Source: Polytrichum commune
Lineage: Eukaryota > Streptophyta > Polytrichopsida > Polytrichales > Polytrichaceae
Direction of reading: 5' to 3'
DNA length: 64,000 bases
Assembly (NCBI GenBank): GCA_950295325.1
Contig: OX485803.1
Coordinates: forward strand, 47,199,554-47,263,553
This document shows positions 22,001 through 35,000 of the stretch, piece by piece (within the stretch, counting starts at the first letter, position 1; each line of letters opens with the position of its first letter). The position numbers and the translations under genes were made by a program. Below the pieces are notes generated by a model. It saw only the letters and a list, made by a program, of their open reading frames with translations, did not search any database and was not told where the DNA came from.

Positions 22001-23987
22001 TGGGCCTATTGACCTGGAAGCTTTGTCAGCATTTGTTTTCAGGCGGACAGGTGTGCTGGGACCAATGGGTCTGAAACCCAATTCGCCAATTATTCCTTGC
22101 TCAGGAGTTCACCCACAGACTGTTTCATGTCTTTCCCACAACTCCAAGGCGACACGAGCAACATTCATAAAGACATTTCCACTGTATTTGTCGCTCACAT
22201 TTGTGCCATTTGTGGTCCTTAACATACAAAAGGTGATTAGTATTTTGTATACTCTTTAGTTTTTCACTTTTTATTACAAATTCGTGTTGTTTCTTGTATG
22301 TTTTGATATCTTTGTTCTGAGTTCTTCTCCCGTATCCTTGACACATGCTCACGTGGCTGCAGTTCATGCATGCACCTCTACACACATTCTGGAATGCTCT
22401 GAAGAGTGCAACACGCTCCACATGCTTCCTCTCAGCATTTGTGGGAATATATCAGGTACGTCAAAACTGCCATCTCTTTCTGAAATCAAAACACTTGTGC
22501 CTCCCTGTGATGCCTTGAGCTCCTTCAAATGTTTTTGCACGGAAGCATTGCTCTAGTTCTATTAGAGAATGCTCAAGTCACTTAACTGTCCTTGAATTGT
22601 TTCAAGGTTGAGGCCCTAAATCAAGAGGTGGGAGCATTTGAACCGTATATGTTGTTGATTAGTGATACTATGCTGAATTTCTAGATAAGTCTGGCCCACA
22701 ATAATGTCAAAGACTGCTTCCACTTGATGATGGTACACAACTCTTGACTTCATCTTGGGATCACATGCAAAATTAACTCATTTCATGTGCAACACATACA
22801 ACTACTGGCACTAATTTTCTACCTGCACTAGTACAGCAATTCAGCGTAGTTTCTGAAGTGCATACCCAAAGTGTATGCGAATCTTTGCTTGTTTGAGGGT
22901 TGCAGGTGGGCTCATTCGAGGCAACATGTACTGGTCAAGGTCTTGAGCATTTTCTGAATTACTGAAACTATGTTGAGATATAGTTCAAGTATGACAGACA
23001 TTTACTGAATGATATATAGACATAATTGTCAGGTTTTTCAGTAAATATGGATCTTCTGTGTCTGAAGGTAAATCATCTTCTCATGTTACTTACTGCAGAA
23101 CATTTTGTGCTGTCCTTTGCAGGGTGTCATCTGTCTTCAACGAAAAGTAGCTACAAAGGATCACAAGCTTGTCTATTTCTTTGCAGGAGCATGTGCAGCT
23201 TTATCTGCATTGCTTGAAAAGAAAAGTCGCCGCTCCGAGCTTGCTCTCTACACCCTTCCCCGTGCAGGAGACTCATTGTGGTACATCTTGGTGAATCGCC
23301 ATTTTCTACCGAACATCAAGCACGCTGAAGTATGTGGCTTTACTTTTCATTTAATCTCTGGGGTGTCACACTTTGGATGCACACATATATATTTGTTATA
23401 TGTACCGGATACAATATTTTTCAGTCACAACAGAATAATACATGCATTTAGATTTTTTATTACCTGATGGATGTTTTAGTTTGCTTTCACTCAGCTCTCC
23501 AGTCTTGCTACAAGATCACACTAGGACCACCACTATTCTGCTGCATTGATGAATGCTCATACAATATCCTATGATCTTAATTAAGTTTTCAATGTTTCTA
23601 AATTGATAATTTTGGTCTGTGCAGGTCGCACTTTTCTGCCTATGTATGGGTGCGATAATGTACTATCATGAATATGAGCCAGATACAATGGCACCCTTTC
23701 TCAGAGGTTTGATTACAAGGTTTCTCAACAGGACAGGTACTCCCTTGCAATCGTCGAGGTCCTACTCATTTTTCCCTTCGGTACCTTCAACTGACAATCT
23801 TTTGCCACCCTCAAACTCTTCCATGCCTGAAACTGACCAAGTTATGAGAGGCTCTCCCCGAGTATCCCGTCCTCCTGGCTCTCCTTCTGTGGGAGGTGGC
23901 TCAAACTCACAGAAAGAAAATAATATGCGGTCAGAGTCCACAAAGACACCGGAAAGTCTCACTGTGGAAGCCTTCCAGGGCTTGTGA
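19051..23987 (+). CDS. TMEM135-like / Tim17-family-related membrane protein
   Basis: Eight coding exons, all with GT-AG borders and continuous frame: 19051-19431, 19697-19836, 20547-20646, 21405-21503, 21882-22232, 22363-22455, 23123-23329, 23625-23987. They give 577 residues. The start is the first ATG after an acceptor-like CTTCTAG. Residues 20-55 form a charged helix. Cys77, Cys83 and Cys92 with RHPLCPHGDSC recall the Cys-rich N-terminal domain of TMEM135. Further hydrophobic segments with small residues (FGGFTGAFHAM, GTVAGFSILALDD, YFFAGACAALSALLE) and QIMYAYVMRPETLPESY match the TMEM135 family. Plant relatives are annotated as Tim17/22/23-family proteins; animal TMEM135 acts at peroxisomes and mitochondria. 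The tail (about 495-577) is Ser/Pro-rich and looks disordered. Organelle and function in plants are unknown. Intron 3 carries a Stowaway MITE. Confidence 0.85.
20734..20930. mobile_element. Stowaway MITE in intron 3
   Basis: The left end is CTCCCTCCGTCCCAAAATGA and the right end, on the other strand, is CTCCCTCCATCCCAAAAGGA, followed by TTGTC on both arms. It is flanked by TA on both sides (20732-20733 and 20931-20932). The CTCCCTCCGTYC ends and TA duplication are diagnostic of the Stowaway group (Tc1/mariner-type MITEs). Length 197 bp, no ORF. It lies wholly inside intron 3 of the TMEM135-like gene and would be spliced out. Confidence 0.96.
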
Positions 23988-24833
23988 CAGGGAAGGATTT
24001 GGGATCATAGTGTTCTGGTTCGACAACTTCAAAGACTTTCTTTACTTAGGATTCTTCCAGTGGCGCAAGTGAATGCCACACACAGATCATCTTGATCCAA
24101 ATTTATAGGGGGCTGCAACTTCAGAGGAATTCTCTGTGAATTCATATTTTAGAGCGCATAGCCTTTCTCTATTGAAACACTGACATAGATACGTATGGTC
24201 ACTACCTAGAATTGGCATGTATTGAAGATTTGGGTTTTGGGAAATTTTGGCGGCTTAGTGGGAGGTGCTCACCACATATTTAGTATTTTGCAATGGAGCT
24301 AGTAGCTGTGGGTGTTGCTGATAAAAGGATGGGTTCGTTACCCCAGCCTTGAATTCGTGAAGCTTCTTATAATGACCATGGGTAGCATATTATGAGCCAT
24401 GCATCTGGTGACGGCTTCTTATTATTGCTGACAGGGTGAACCCCTCATTGAAAGGGTTGGTGAAGCAAAGGTATAGCGTTTTGTTAGATTACCATATATT
24501 GGTAGGTAGACATTTGACACTCATTCAAAGGCATTTTTTGTACAGACAAGTGTTGACAGCAGCCTCCCTGATTGTAGTCAAAGTTTTGAATGTGATTTGA
24601 CATGTTCTCAGAAAGCTGATTGGAACAGGAAGAAAGAGTGATGAGGCTTCTAGGCTGTATTGAAAGTGTAGGCCTACATAAAATTTCACATGTTACGCAA
24701 TATATATGTTAAGGTGAATGTGCAGAGAAGAAAGAAACTTCACAAAATCGCTGAAGTTTTCCAGCTTGACCTCTGCTCTTCATAAACCTTACCATTTTCT
24801 GACGTGTTCCCTATTATGTTGAACCTGTTGCAG

Positions 24834-24853
24834 GAGAGAGAGAGAGAGAGAGA
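24834..24853. repeat. (GA)n microsatellite
   Basis: Ten uninterrupted GA units in the 3' flank of the TMEM135-like gene. Confidence 0.9.
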
Positions 24854-25521
24854 CATGTGCACTCCTACCCATTCTTTTAGGTAGAGGGTGCTTAAACCAT
24901 CCCTTCAAGCGCTTAGGATGATTTTCTATAACTAAAATGGCAAAATTTGAAAAGTTTTTTGTTAGCAAATCCAAGGGAATTCCAACGTACCAAGGTAAGG
25001 TATGTCTTATTTGGACTCCATATGCAAAAGTTATAAGGGCTCAAAGCTTTAATTGTAGATTATCAAAAACCATTAGGGGGGTCTGATGTACATGTGGTGG
25101 ACATTCTCGAATGTCACGTTCTCAAAATCAATATGAACCTATTATGCAAGATTCTAGGGTGTTGGTTTTGAATGGGTTATTGATTTAAGTACCCTGTATC
25201 GTATATTAATTGTAGGATGAAAACCATCTGGCTACAAGAATTGAGAACGAGAATATGTTAGTGCAGTTCATCAACCACCAACTACACCTTTTATTCCAAA
25301 TATTGTGGGACCCCAACTATTTCCAAGGAACCACATTTCGAAAAATAAATGTGGATGACATTAATTCTACAATCAACATTGATTGTATCCTTACACAAAA
25401 GTGATGTGTACATGTGTGCACCACATAAGACTTTTGAAGATTCAAAATAAGGTTTGCTTTGAAGTCAAGGTACTAAGGTAAGCAATATGCTCAAAATATA
25501 TATAAATGAAATTTTGTTCCT

Positions 25522-25535
25522 CCCCCCCCCCCCCC
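25522..25535. repeat. Poly-C tract
   Basis: A run of 14 C; similar C or G runs occur at 53439-53452, 60360-60369 and 61581-61593. Their exact lengths are unreliable in any assembly. Confidence 0.9.
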
Positions 25536-25852
25536 ACCTAACAAATAATCTCATGTTCAACATAGTAGATGTTTAATCAATCTAGACATATAAAATAAAA
25601 ATTTCAAGTTGGTAATTTATTGTGGAGTTGATTTGAATTCTCTACAAAATTGACGTGTAATGATGAGTTCATAAATTCCATCAAATTGAGATTGAAGCTA
25701 ATATACAGTAGAGGCGCCTAATCCCAATCAGGCTGTAATTGAATTTCGACTAGGCTGCAACCAACAATTCCATGACACACGTCTTGGTTTTAAGTGCTAA
25801 TGTGAGGAGGAACGAGTGGTTGAAATGAGTAGCTATGGCAAACTCTAGATAT

Positions 25853-26034
25853 TGGTAATATGTTCGGGTCAACTTTTGACTTCACAAAATCGTAGGGATT
25901 TCAATTTAAGGAATAAAATTACCAAAAAAAATTGTAGTGATTTGTATCTTCTTACATGGCAAGCACTTGCACCGCCTTATACTTCTTTAGATCTAGCACA
26001 AAATCTCTTCAGTGATTGGTTATGGATGTCTCTT
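25853..26034 (+). repeat. Dispersed repeat B, copy 1
   Basis: This ~180-bp segment is similar, with small gaps, to 52024-52204 in the same orientation. Shared blocks include AAGGAATAAAATTACC, CTTATACTTCT and GGTTATGGA. Both copies keep an open plus-strand reading (for example RNKITKKNCS against RNKITQKNCS), which may be coincidence or a remnant of coding sequence. The family is not recognised. Confidence 0.8.
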
Positions 26035-26889
26035 TTCTATTTGAATATTTTATAGTAGATAAACTTACAATTATTGAACATAAAAAAAATCAAATGACAT
26101 TTTGTAGATTTTTTTTTTAATTGACGATATCATACACCACATGGTAATATGGGACAACAATCATGGATACCATTCATGTCAAGTGATCTATGAGGGCAAC
26201 TTCCATGCACGCAAATGTGCAACAAGAGAAATCCACAAAACGTGTGTCCAAGTGGAGGACAAAGTAAAAGCAATTAGAAGGAACCTCCACAGAAATTGGT
26301 TGCCTTTTCCCTCTCATTGCAAGCATATATGTAAAGGGCTCAAAATAGTTGGAAATGCCCATTGAGCTAGACAAATAAAGCAACTAGTTAGTTAGTTAGT
26401 TGTTTTGTTATATATATATATTGTTTATAATAAATAAATAAATATTTTTAGGCTCTTCCAATCATAATTTGCCAACACTGAGCTTCGACTAATCATTGAA
26501 ATGTAGTGTAAGGTTTAGAATAACTCCCTCTTAACAACTGAGACACTCCTCCTAAATAAGGTGTGTGGGCCTAATATGGTCGCTCTCCTTGATTGGTTGC
26601 ATATATATATTGAATGGTGCTTAGCAAGGCCCATAGTTGATAACAAACTCCAAAAAGACATGTGTTATAGTGGGATTGGACTATGCGTTCATAATGTAGA
26701 TATTGTTTCATGTTCAATAATTAACACTGTTGGGAGGGCCTATGTGACTATTTAAAGAGAAGAAGAATGTTCACTCCGACCTTTTGCATCTCATCTCTAA
26801 TTTCGAAACTTGGAATGACAATCTTCATTATTCATAAGCGCTATTTAAATGAAATGTTCCCAAGTTCGTCCAATGACCGCAACCGACAA
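26035..26889. other. Intergenic, no supported gene
   Basis: AT-rich, with a few short open stretches that I do not recognise. Nothing is supported here. Confidence 0.5.
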
Positions 26890-27090
26890 CTCATCCAAGA
26901 GCAAAAGGGCTATCAAAACACATCACAAATTTTCATCTACGGAGGCACAATATCCTCCACATTTCCCAAACTTTGTCCATGAGCTGCTCGATTATGACTA
27001 ATAACAAAGCTAGAGTAGGCGGATGACTTGTTGCTCTTATGGCTCACGCCTCGTCATCCATATCTCCTCTTGTTTGGTTATCTAATCCAT
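26890..27090 (+). repeat. Direct repeat C, copy 1
   Basis: This ~200-bp unit recurs diverged at 27206-27400. Shared blocks are CTCATCCAAGAG, TCGATTATGACTAATAAC and the CTCCTCTTGTTTGGTTATCTA end. Confidence 0.85.
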
Positions 27091-27205
27091 AATTGTATGT
27101 GGAATTTTAAGTGCCCACAAATAAGATTAATTACCTTAAAACGCTTGCCCCTTGCCCGCGTGGAAGTTGGGTCATGAGTTCGTGCTCTGAACACATGATT
27201 GATCG

Positions 27206-27400
27206 CTCATCCAAGAGTAGAAAAGTTATTAAAACTTGTCGATGAATTTACAACAGTGGTAAAGCAATATTTTTCTTAATTTTCAGAATTTGTTCATGCA
27301 CTGATCGATTATGACTAATAACCAACTTGACTAAGTGGATGGATGATGTACTGCTCCCACAGCTTGTCATCCACTCTCCTCTCGTTTGTTGTCTAGTCCA
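27206..27400 (+). repeat. Direct repeat C, copy 2
   Basis: Second, diverged copy of the unit at 26890-27090, offset by about 315 bp in the same orientation. It lies in the upstream flank of the AP-4 epsilon gene. Confidence 0.85.
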
Positions 27401-27874
27401 AAGGCGACCAAGGCAGATGAGGTGGGCCAATCCCGTGCTTCCAAGTGGATACGGATGAATGATGATGAGAAAGGATGAACAATTGTGGATGAGGTGCCCC
27501 TATCAAAGGACCCTTCACCAAACTTTTTACTTTTTCAGCTCCGAAGGAAGCAAACTTCTCGCCGCTCGCAAGCAACGTTGCAATCACACCACCACCTTCC
27601 CTCCCCTTCCCTTCCCTTCCCTTCGCATCATCGATCTTCGCGAACCCTAATGCTGGCATCGTCGCGCGATCCATCACCTACAGCTCTCCATCGCCCTCGA
27701 TCCACGATGCTTTTGGTAATCGCTCCCTTTCTAACCACTCGCCGCACTCTAAGTCCCATTCTAGATACTTCGATGCAAATTCTTGTGAATTGTGGTTACC
27801 GAGACCTTCGCTTAGGTTTTCCACATTGATCGTTTGTAGACCGCTTCTTGCGGAGAAGGCTCTATGGTTCGAGT

Positions 27875-27913
<39 letters not shown>

Positions 27914-29062
27914 GCAGCGAGAGCAGGTTTTGCAGATCTGGATATGTTTCTGTGTATACTTGTGGGGAGCAGGTCTGCCATTTTTGTGATAGATCATGGT
28001 AGAGATGGATTGAACTTGTATAAGGGATGGGGCAGTCTGTGGCGAATCCTTTTCTTTCTTTCTTGTTCAATGTTGACTTGTATTTGACCATATGTGAAAC
28101 CCTAATTCCTGATGAAACTTTCCACATTCTGGCCAATTTTGCAGAAGGTGCATATTGGGTGGTGAGGATCAATGCGAGCTGAGTGCGATTTCTTTTTGAG
28201 GAGAGATGTGGTGATTGGAGCCCGTGTATATTTTATTATTTGTGCCGGTTGCAAAATCAAAGCAGGTACTTGGTGGGAAATCTTAGTGGCATTTGTAGCA
28301 TCAGCTTCTCTTCATCGGACTAGGCATCTCATCAGTTTGCAGTTTTCGAGAAGGATTGTCTTGTGCCTTTCACAGTCTTTTATTGTCTCTTCCACCAACT
28401 GGAAAGCTGTTGGTTGGGTTGGGAATTGAATGAATGATCCATCACTACCCCTTCTTAAGTTAAAATGCAATTGTTCTACAACCCCAGCACAAGGCATCAC
28501 TACCCCTTCCTACATTTTGGAATCCTATTCAAGGATGTGACTTGTCGTGTGCTGAATTTTGAAAGGTTGTGGTGGCACATCCATGTGAGTAGCACTTTTA
28601 TCACATGTCTTCCCTTCTTTCTGTAACCTTCGATCCTGGTTATTTCATGTAAAGACCAAGCAAGGATAGGTTAAATCAGGGCCTCAGTGTATCCAATGTA
28701 GCTCACCTTATAAAGATATGTTGTGAAGGGCCGGAGTATTCTGGAATTGCATCCTTTCATGTATCTATCGAGGACCAATTGGGAGACCGAGTAACGTAAC
28801 TTGATGATACGTATAGAGAAGGTTTCGAGAATGGCGGGCTTGTAAATTTAAGCTACCTGTACGACAACCAGGATTTTGTGTCTTCGTCTTTGAGTGTCAC
28901 TGTTCTGTGAATATAAGTAAGTGAGAGGGACCTCAGCTGCCTTAATTCTGCTCCCTGAAATCTTGAGCATTTACAAGGATCAATGGATGGTTGTGAGGTG
29001 CGAGGCTAATAGAAATTTATCTGATCGTTGTTGTTTGAGTTCCTTTGGTTGTGCAGGTCGTG
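27401..29062 (+). promoter_or_regulatory. Promoter and spliced 5' leader region of AP4E (inferred)
   Basis: The interval between the direct repeats and the first coding exon has no ORF that fits a gene. A C/T-rich stretch at 27590-27620 and a (GA)n microsatellite at about 27876-27910 are typical of plant 5' leaders (a GA tract here is a CT tract on the other strand). The acceptor GTGCAG at 29051-29056, seven bases before the ATG, implies a 5' UTR intron. No TATA box was identified. Transcription start is unknown. Confidence 0.4.
27876..27910. repeat. (GA)n microsatellite
   Basis: About 17 GA units in the presumed AP4E leader region. Confidence 0.95.
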
Positions 29063-32000
29063 ATGGAGTCGTGGGCAAATGATATTGTGAAAAAGGCTTT
29101 TAAGCAAGGGTACTGTACCTTCTGTCCAGTCTCTTATCTAGTTGGGTGCTGTAGTTTTCCATGATAATGCAGCTTTGAGGAACCAAGTGCTCACACAGAT
29201 TTTGTTGTTCATCTCATCTGTGGAGAGACCGCTTTTTGCTTGCCAGTCAGATGGATAGCGGCAGTTAAGAAAAGTGGATACTGGCATGTGAGGGTGGTAG
29301 GATTTGATTACTTAGGGATGCATCTGTTTGTCTTGTCAAAGAGCAGTGATTTAATGTGCATCTCAAGGGTTTGACGAGTTCAGGTGACGATGGTGTTTTG
29401 TGATTTGTTTCTACAAGATCTTGTGAACAGCACTTTAATTTCAGTTCTCAGACATGCTTCATAGATTCTGTTCTATAAGTTTTTGCCCTCCCAATTGCTT
29501 TTAAGGTCATGCTCACAGAATTATATATTTTTGCCTTTTTGGGGGAGCAGATCACAAGGAACAATTGATCAGCTAAAGACGATAGGAAGAGAACTGGCAA
29601 TGGGTAGCCAGGGTAGTTCCAAAGATTTTTTAGACCTTGTCAAAGCCATCGGAGAAGCAAAGTCCAAGGCCGAAGAGGAGAGAATTGTGCTGGCAGAGAT
29701 TGAGTCCCTAAAGCGACGGATTGTTGAACCAGATGTTCCTCGGAAGAAGATGAAGGAGTATATAATTCGGCTTGTCTATGTAGAAATGCTGGGACATGAT
29801 GCATCCTTTGGGTTTATTCACGCAGTAAAAATGACCCATGATGACAATCTTCTGTGTAAAAAGACTGGGTACCTTGCAGTGACTTTGTTTCTGAATGATG
29901 ATCATGATCTGATCATCCTCATTGTCAACACTATACAGAAAGATCTGAAGTCAGATAATTATCTGGTTGTGTGTGCTGCACTCTCAGCTGTTTGTAAGCT
30001 CATCAATGAAGAAACTATTCCTGCAGTATTGCCACAAGTAGTTGATCTGCTGGCGCACCCAAAGGAGCACGTGCGTAAGAAAGCTGTTATGGCATTGCAT
30101 AGATTCCACCAACGCTCTCCAGAGTCGGTCTCCCACCTCACTCCTAAATTGCGGCAGGTGGTTGCTCTAGACTTGGTCCTTGTTGCAGAGTGGATTTTGG
30201 GATATAGGACCAACCATCACCATTTTGTTGGAGGGGTATCACAATGCAAGAATGCAATGTTTCTAGTGTTTTTCTGCTGTTTTTCTGCTTGTTGGATACA
30301 GATTAGTGTGCATTTTCCATCTACATTGATTATAGATAAGTGTTAGTATCTCTTTTGGTAGCTGTTTCTAGTTTTATTCTGTTGTGTTTTCTTCATGAGC
30401 TCTCTTTGCTCTTAATCAGTATCTTCAGGTAACCAGCTATTAGTATTTGTTGCTGATGAAGATCTTAAATTGCAAATGCAGATCCTCTGTGATAAGGATC
30501 CAAGCGTGATGAGTGCTGCCTTGTGTGCACTGTTTGACTTGGTCACATCTGACGTGAAAGCATATAAAAACCTTACGACCAGCTTTGTAAGTATTTTAAA
30601 GCAAGTAGCAGAGCACCGGCTACCCAAGACCTTTGACTATCATCGCACTCCAGCTCCTTTTGTCCAGGTACTGAACCAGCTTGCAACCAGGAACAGGAGT
30701 AATTTTTTTTTATCAGGGAAGGTGATGCTTGATTTCAGATTTTACATGTGTCTTCAATCATTTCATGTTGGGGTACTGGTTCATTTTGTTACTGAAATTC
30801 TGACATTTATGATTATGGGTGCAGATCAAGCTCTTGAAGATCTTGGCCTTGCTGGGAGCAGGGGACAGGCATACAAGTGAGAACATGTACAGTGTGTTAA
30901 TGGAGGTTCTGAAGAGAAGTGATCCTGGTTCAAATATAGGTAATGCCATTCTGTACGAATGCATCTGCACAATCACAACAATCGTGGCAAATCCTAGGCT
31001 TCTTGAAATGGCTGCTGAAATCACTTCACGGTTTCTGAAGGTGAGATAATGCAACCTTCTATTCCTTGTAGAAAAAGGGAGTCTCCAAAGTGTATCAGTA
31101 TTTGCTTAATTATTCCTGAGATGAGTTGATCCTTAGTTTTCTTAATTGGGAAGATTGAATCAAGTAGTGCCATTCGCAGATGGTTTATTCAAGGCTAAAA
31201 GCAGAGATTTTAAGTGGAATTGGAGTTTGAAGTGTATTGGCTGTTAACATTGTGAAATGAGGTATTTGGATTGCAAGTCATGTGTACTGAAGGAGAACTA
31301 TTGTGTGACAGAGTGAGAATCACAACTACAAGTACATGGGTATTGATGCGTTGGGCCGTGTCATACAAATCAATCCTGATTTTGCTGAGGAGCATCAGTT
31401 GGCAGTCATTGATTGTCTTGAGGTATGCCCATCATCACAATTCTTATGAAGTGGCACTGATGCACATGATTATGTTGCTTCAAGTATTTCTTACATACTA
31501 GGATTGTTTATTACAATGGTGCTTTTCCAATCAGCCTTTCCATGAGAAGTGGAGGAATGCATGACCTTGGTTTTCAATTGCAATATTGCTCCATGCCAGG
31601 ACCCAGATGACACATTGAAGCGGAAGACATTGGATCTTTTGTACAAGATGACGAAGTCAAGTAATGTGGAAGTGATAGTTGAGCGCATGATATCTTATAT
31701 GCGCACTCTTAGTGATGCCCACAACAAGACGGAGATTGCAAGTCGTATTATTGAGTTGGCTGAGCGTTTTGCACCCAGCAACCAATGGTTCATACAGGTA
31801 CTGCTTGGAAATGATGCAACAGATGCAAAGAGTGAGTTATAGAGCAGCTTGTGCAATTTTTTTGTGGTACTGAACTTTGATTTTCCATTGCTTTGGCAAC
31901 TTCTTGATCTCCTCTTTCCTGAAGTTTTTCACACCTTTGTACATCTTAGAATTCTGGAGCTGAACTTATAATTGTGTTGGGAATGCATCAGACCATGAAC

Positions 32001-35000
32001 CAGGTGTTTGAGCTGGCAGGTGACTTGGTCCCAGCTAAAGTAGCACATGATCTTATGCGCCTGCTTGCAAAAGGTGCTGGTGAGGAGGATGAAGATGCAG
32101 ACTCTCTTCTCCGCTCTTCTGCAGTATGTCACCCGACTTTTTGCAAAATGTTCTTCTTAAAATCCTTATAGTGTATGATACTGTGTAAGATGTGCTTGGA
32201 ACTGGGGTGTGATTAAGGTTCATAAGGTCAGATTACTTCAGAGGTTTGTACGAGAATCTCTGCCTTTAATGCTTTTTTATTTAGAAATGGTGGTAATATA
32301 CATTTATTCTTGCTAAGTATCGAAACATCTGCGCCCTTGCTACTTTTTTGCTGAATGAAGTACAGTAGGTTGAGTTTGTTAGTTTAAATTCTTGGAGGAC
32401 ATGGAGTTCTTCAAAATCTTCCCTTGCTCACTAGTTGTGGTACCTCATGGGGCCTCCAACACTAAAGACAAATCTATTTTACAGATCTCATTGATAACCA
32501 TGAAGTAGCTTCTTTATGTTCTATGCAGATTCCTTGAAGGATTTTTGTATTCCTCAAAGTTGGTAAAGTTGTATTCCTTTTACTGGTTTATAGGTGGAGT
32601 CATACATACAAGTGCTTGGGGAACCAAAGCTACCATCAGTTCTCCTTCAGGTACCAAACCATATTCATGCCAGATACCCCTTCTCCTCTGCCCTGCATCC
32701 ACCTGGAGCAAGTATTATTTTTTCTAATTGTCTGGATTGAGGATCCAGTTGGCCTGCTTGTGGGTTGAGTCCAATGGAATACAATAAATGTTAGTTAAGA
32801 ACATAATGAAATCATGAGCATATTCTGAATGTGTTTTTGGTTGAGCAATATAGATATGGTATTTTTTGCTCTTTATTTTCATTTCTTCCGTGTACACAGT
32901 TTGCATAACTAGCAAATCAACACATGTTATCACTTAAGGTATTGAATCTTATGTCCCTTAATAGCATGTATATTTCCATATTTAGGTGATATGTTGGGTA
33001 CTTGGAGAGTACGGAACGGCAGATGGGACTCATTCAGCTGAAGATATAATTGGCAAGCTGTGTGATGTAGCAGAAGCTCGTCCTGGTGACACTGTTTTGA
33101 AGGTAAGACACTCTTTACCATTTTAATCTTAGAATTATGGGTTTCATGACTAGGGAGGAATGTGTGTCCAGTTGGACAATCCCTTGCTATCAGTTGTCAA
33201 TTTGTGCGTGATTGTGAGCTTGCAAGATGTGCAGCTAGTGTAAGTAAAGTAATCGAGGTTTATTTTGTCATTGATTCTCATTCTGAACTGGGTGACATGG
33301 TCAGGGGTATGCAATTACAGCAATCACCAAAATATGTGCACATGAAATCAGCAAAGGCAGACAAGTTCAACTCATTCCTGAGGTGGCAACTATATCCATC
33401 TTCATTAAATTCGAAATGTCACAGTTGCATTTGTGATGTCCTCACATATTATGCTTTATGAGTCTCAAGTTTGCAACCTTGGAATCTTAGTTTGAGCCTA
33501 TATGACTCATAAATACCTTGAATTTAATGCCAAATGAATAGCACCCTCATTGGTTTGTTTCGTAGCAATGGGATAACCAGGGATATATTTCATGGTCCAC
33601 TCTTTTTTTCTTGCTCCTGCTCCTCTTTGCAGAGGGAGCTACAGTCTGGTTGTTGGAATGCTGTTCTAATGCTAGCTTGTGTACATGGTTGATGGAAATG
33701 CAGTGTCGTGCATTTGTTGAAGACCTTTTAGCTTCCCATTCCACAGATCTACAACAGAGAGCTTATGAGCTACAATCATTCCTTTCACTTAGCCAGGAGA
33801 TCGTTCAGAAGGTGTTGCCCTTCAATGCAAGTGGCAAAGAAATTGAGGTATATATAAAAAAAAAACCAATTTTTTTTTTATTGCTATTGATCATGTGACA
33901 TTTCTAAATAACAACTTTATTTGAAGAAAGACATCCTTAACTAGGTGAATACTTCGAGATTCAATGAGGGGTTTTTGTGACTTGCATGGCCTGCAAGTCC
34001 TATTCCTTGATTTGTTGATAATTCTGTGCCATACTCTTTGCAGGTTGACATGGATTTACCATTTTTACAAGAGTTTGTAGAATCAGCACTGGCTAATGGG
34101 GCCCGTGCCTATGTTCGAGAGAATGAGCGCCTTGACATGAGCAGTGGCATGAGTTCATTTGTAGGTGGCAATCGCGGCCAACAGGAGCCCTCACATGCAT
34201 TACGTTTTGAAGCTTATGAAACACCAACCTTACCAACTCCAAATTCTGCTCCACCAGCCCTTCTTCCAGATTTTCAAGAGAAAAAGCCTGAATCACCTCG
34301 AAGTTTGAGGAATCAGCTTGCAGCTGATAACATGCGGACGGAACGAGTGGATTTACTTGGACCTGAGGTCTCAAGACTACGGTTGGACGGAGTTCAAAAG
34401 AAGTGGGGTCGACCCTCTACTTCATCTCAGTCTTCTGCAGCCGCATCAAATCTTGATTTTGAGAAAGAACAGGGCAGTAATGGCTTTTCAGAACGAGCAA
34501 ATTCTCACAAGGATTCCTCTACTTCAACAGGTTAGTTGCATCAAATTGTAAAAAAATTAAGCAGATTGCTTTGTTTGTTAAATATTTCAGTTGGGTTTTC
34601 AATGATGGTTGGATTCCGGATGCGGTTTTAGTATGCATTGTGTTTTCAGTTGTTGATGGGACACCCCTACAAGTGATGATAAGCAGGTTTTTACTCTTAT
34701 TTGGCTCCTGATTATTGAAAAATTCAACCACTATGAACTTCTAATGAACTTAAATTAACTCTCCCGGAACTGGTTCTGAACAGTGCCAGCATATGAGCCC
34801 CGTCAAAATGAGAGGAAGAAGGCACAGCCAGAAGTCTCGGCTGAGAAACAGAGACTGGCTGCCTCTTTGTTTGGAGGTTCTGCAGGCGGACAGAGGAGCA
34901 CAAATGGAGAACCCAAAGCTCCTAAAAGCACCAGCAATGTGCGACATAGCGACAAGGTTATGCCACCTAGGGCAGCCTCAAGTGGTATCAAAGCCACACC

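Larger units (their letters stand above)
23988..25852. other. 3' flank of the TMEM135-like gene and intergenic DNA
   Basis: No gene is visible. The first few hundred bases are presumably 3' untranslated region. A (GA)n microsatellite lies at about 24834-24853 and a 14-C run at 25522-25535. Confidence 0.45.

Noticed and set aside
22125-22421. 98-codon minus-strand open stretch in the TMEM135-like gene
   Set aside because: It overlaps two well-supported plus-strand exons and an intron, and has no recognisable content.
29483-29550. Upstream extension of the second AP4E exon reading from a TTG codon
   Set aside because: A GGGGGAGCAG acceptor at 29541-29550 and the in-frame join from the ATG exon at 29063 explain the sequence better.
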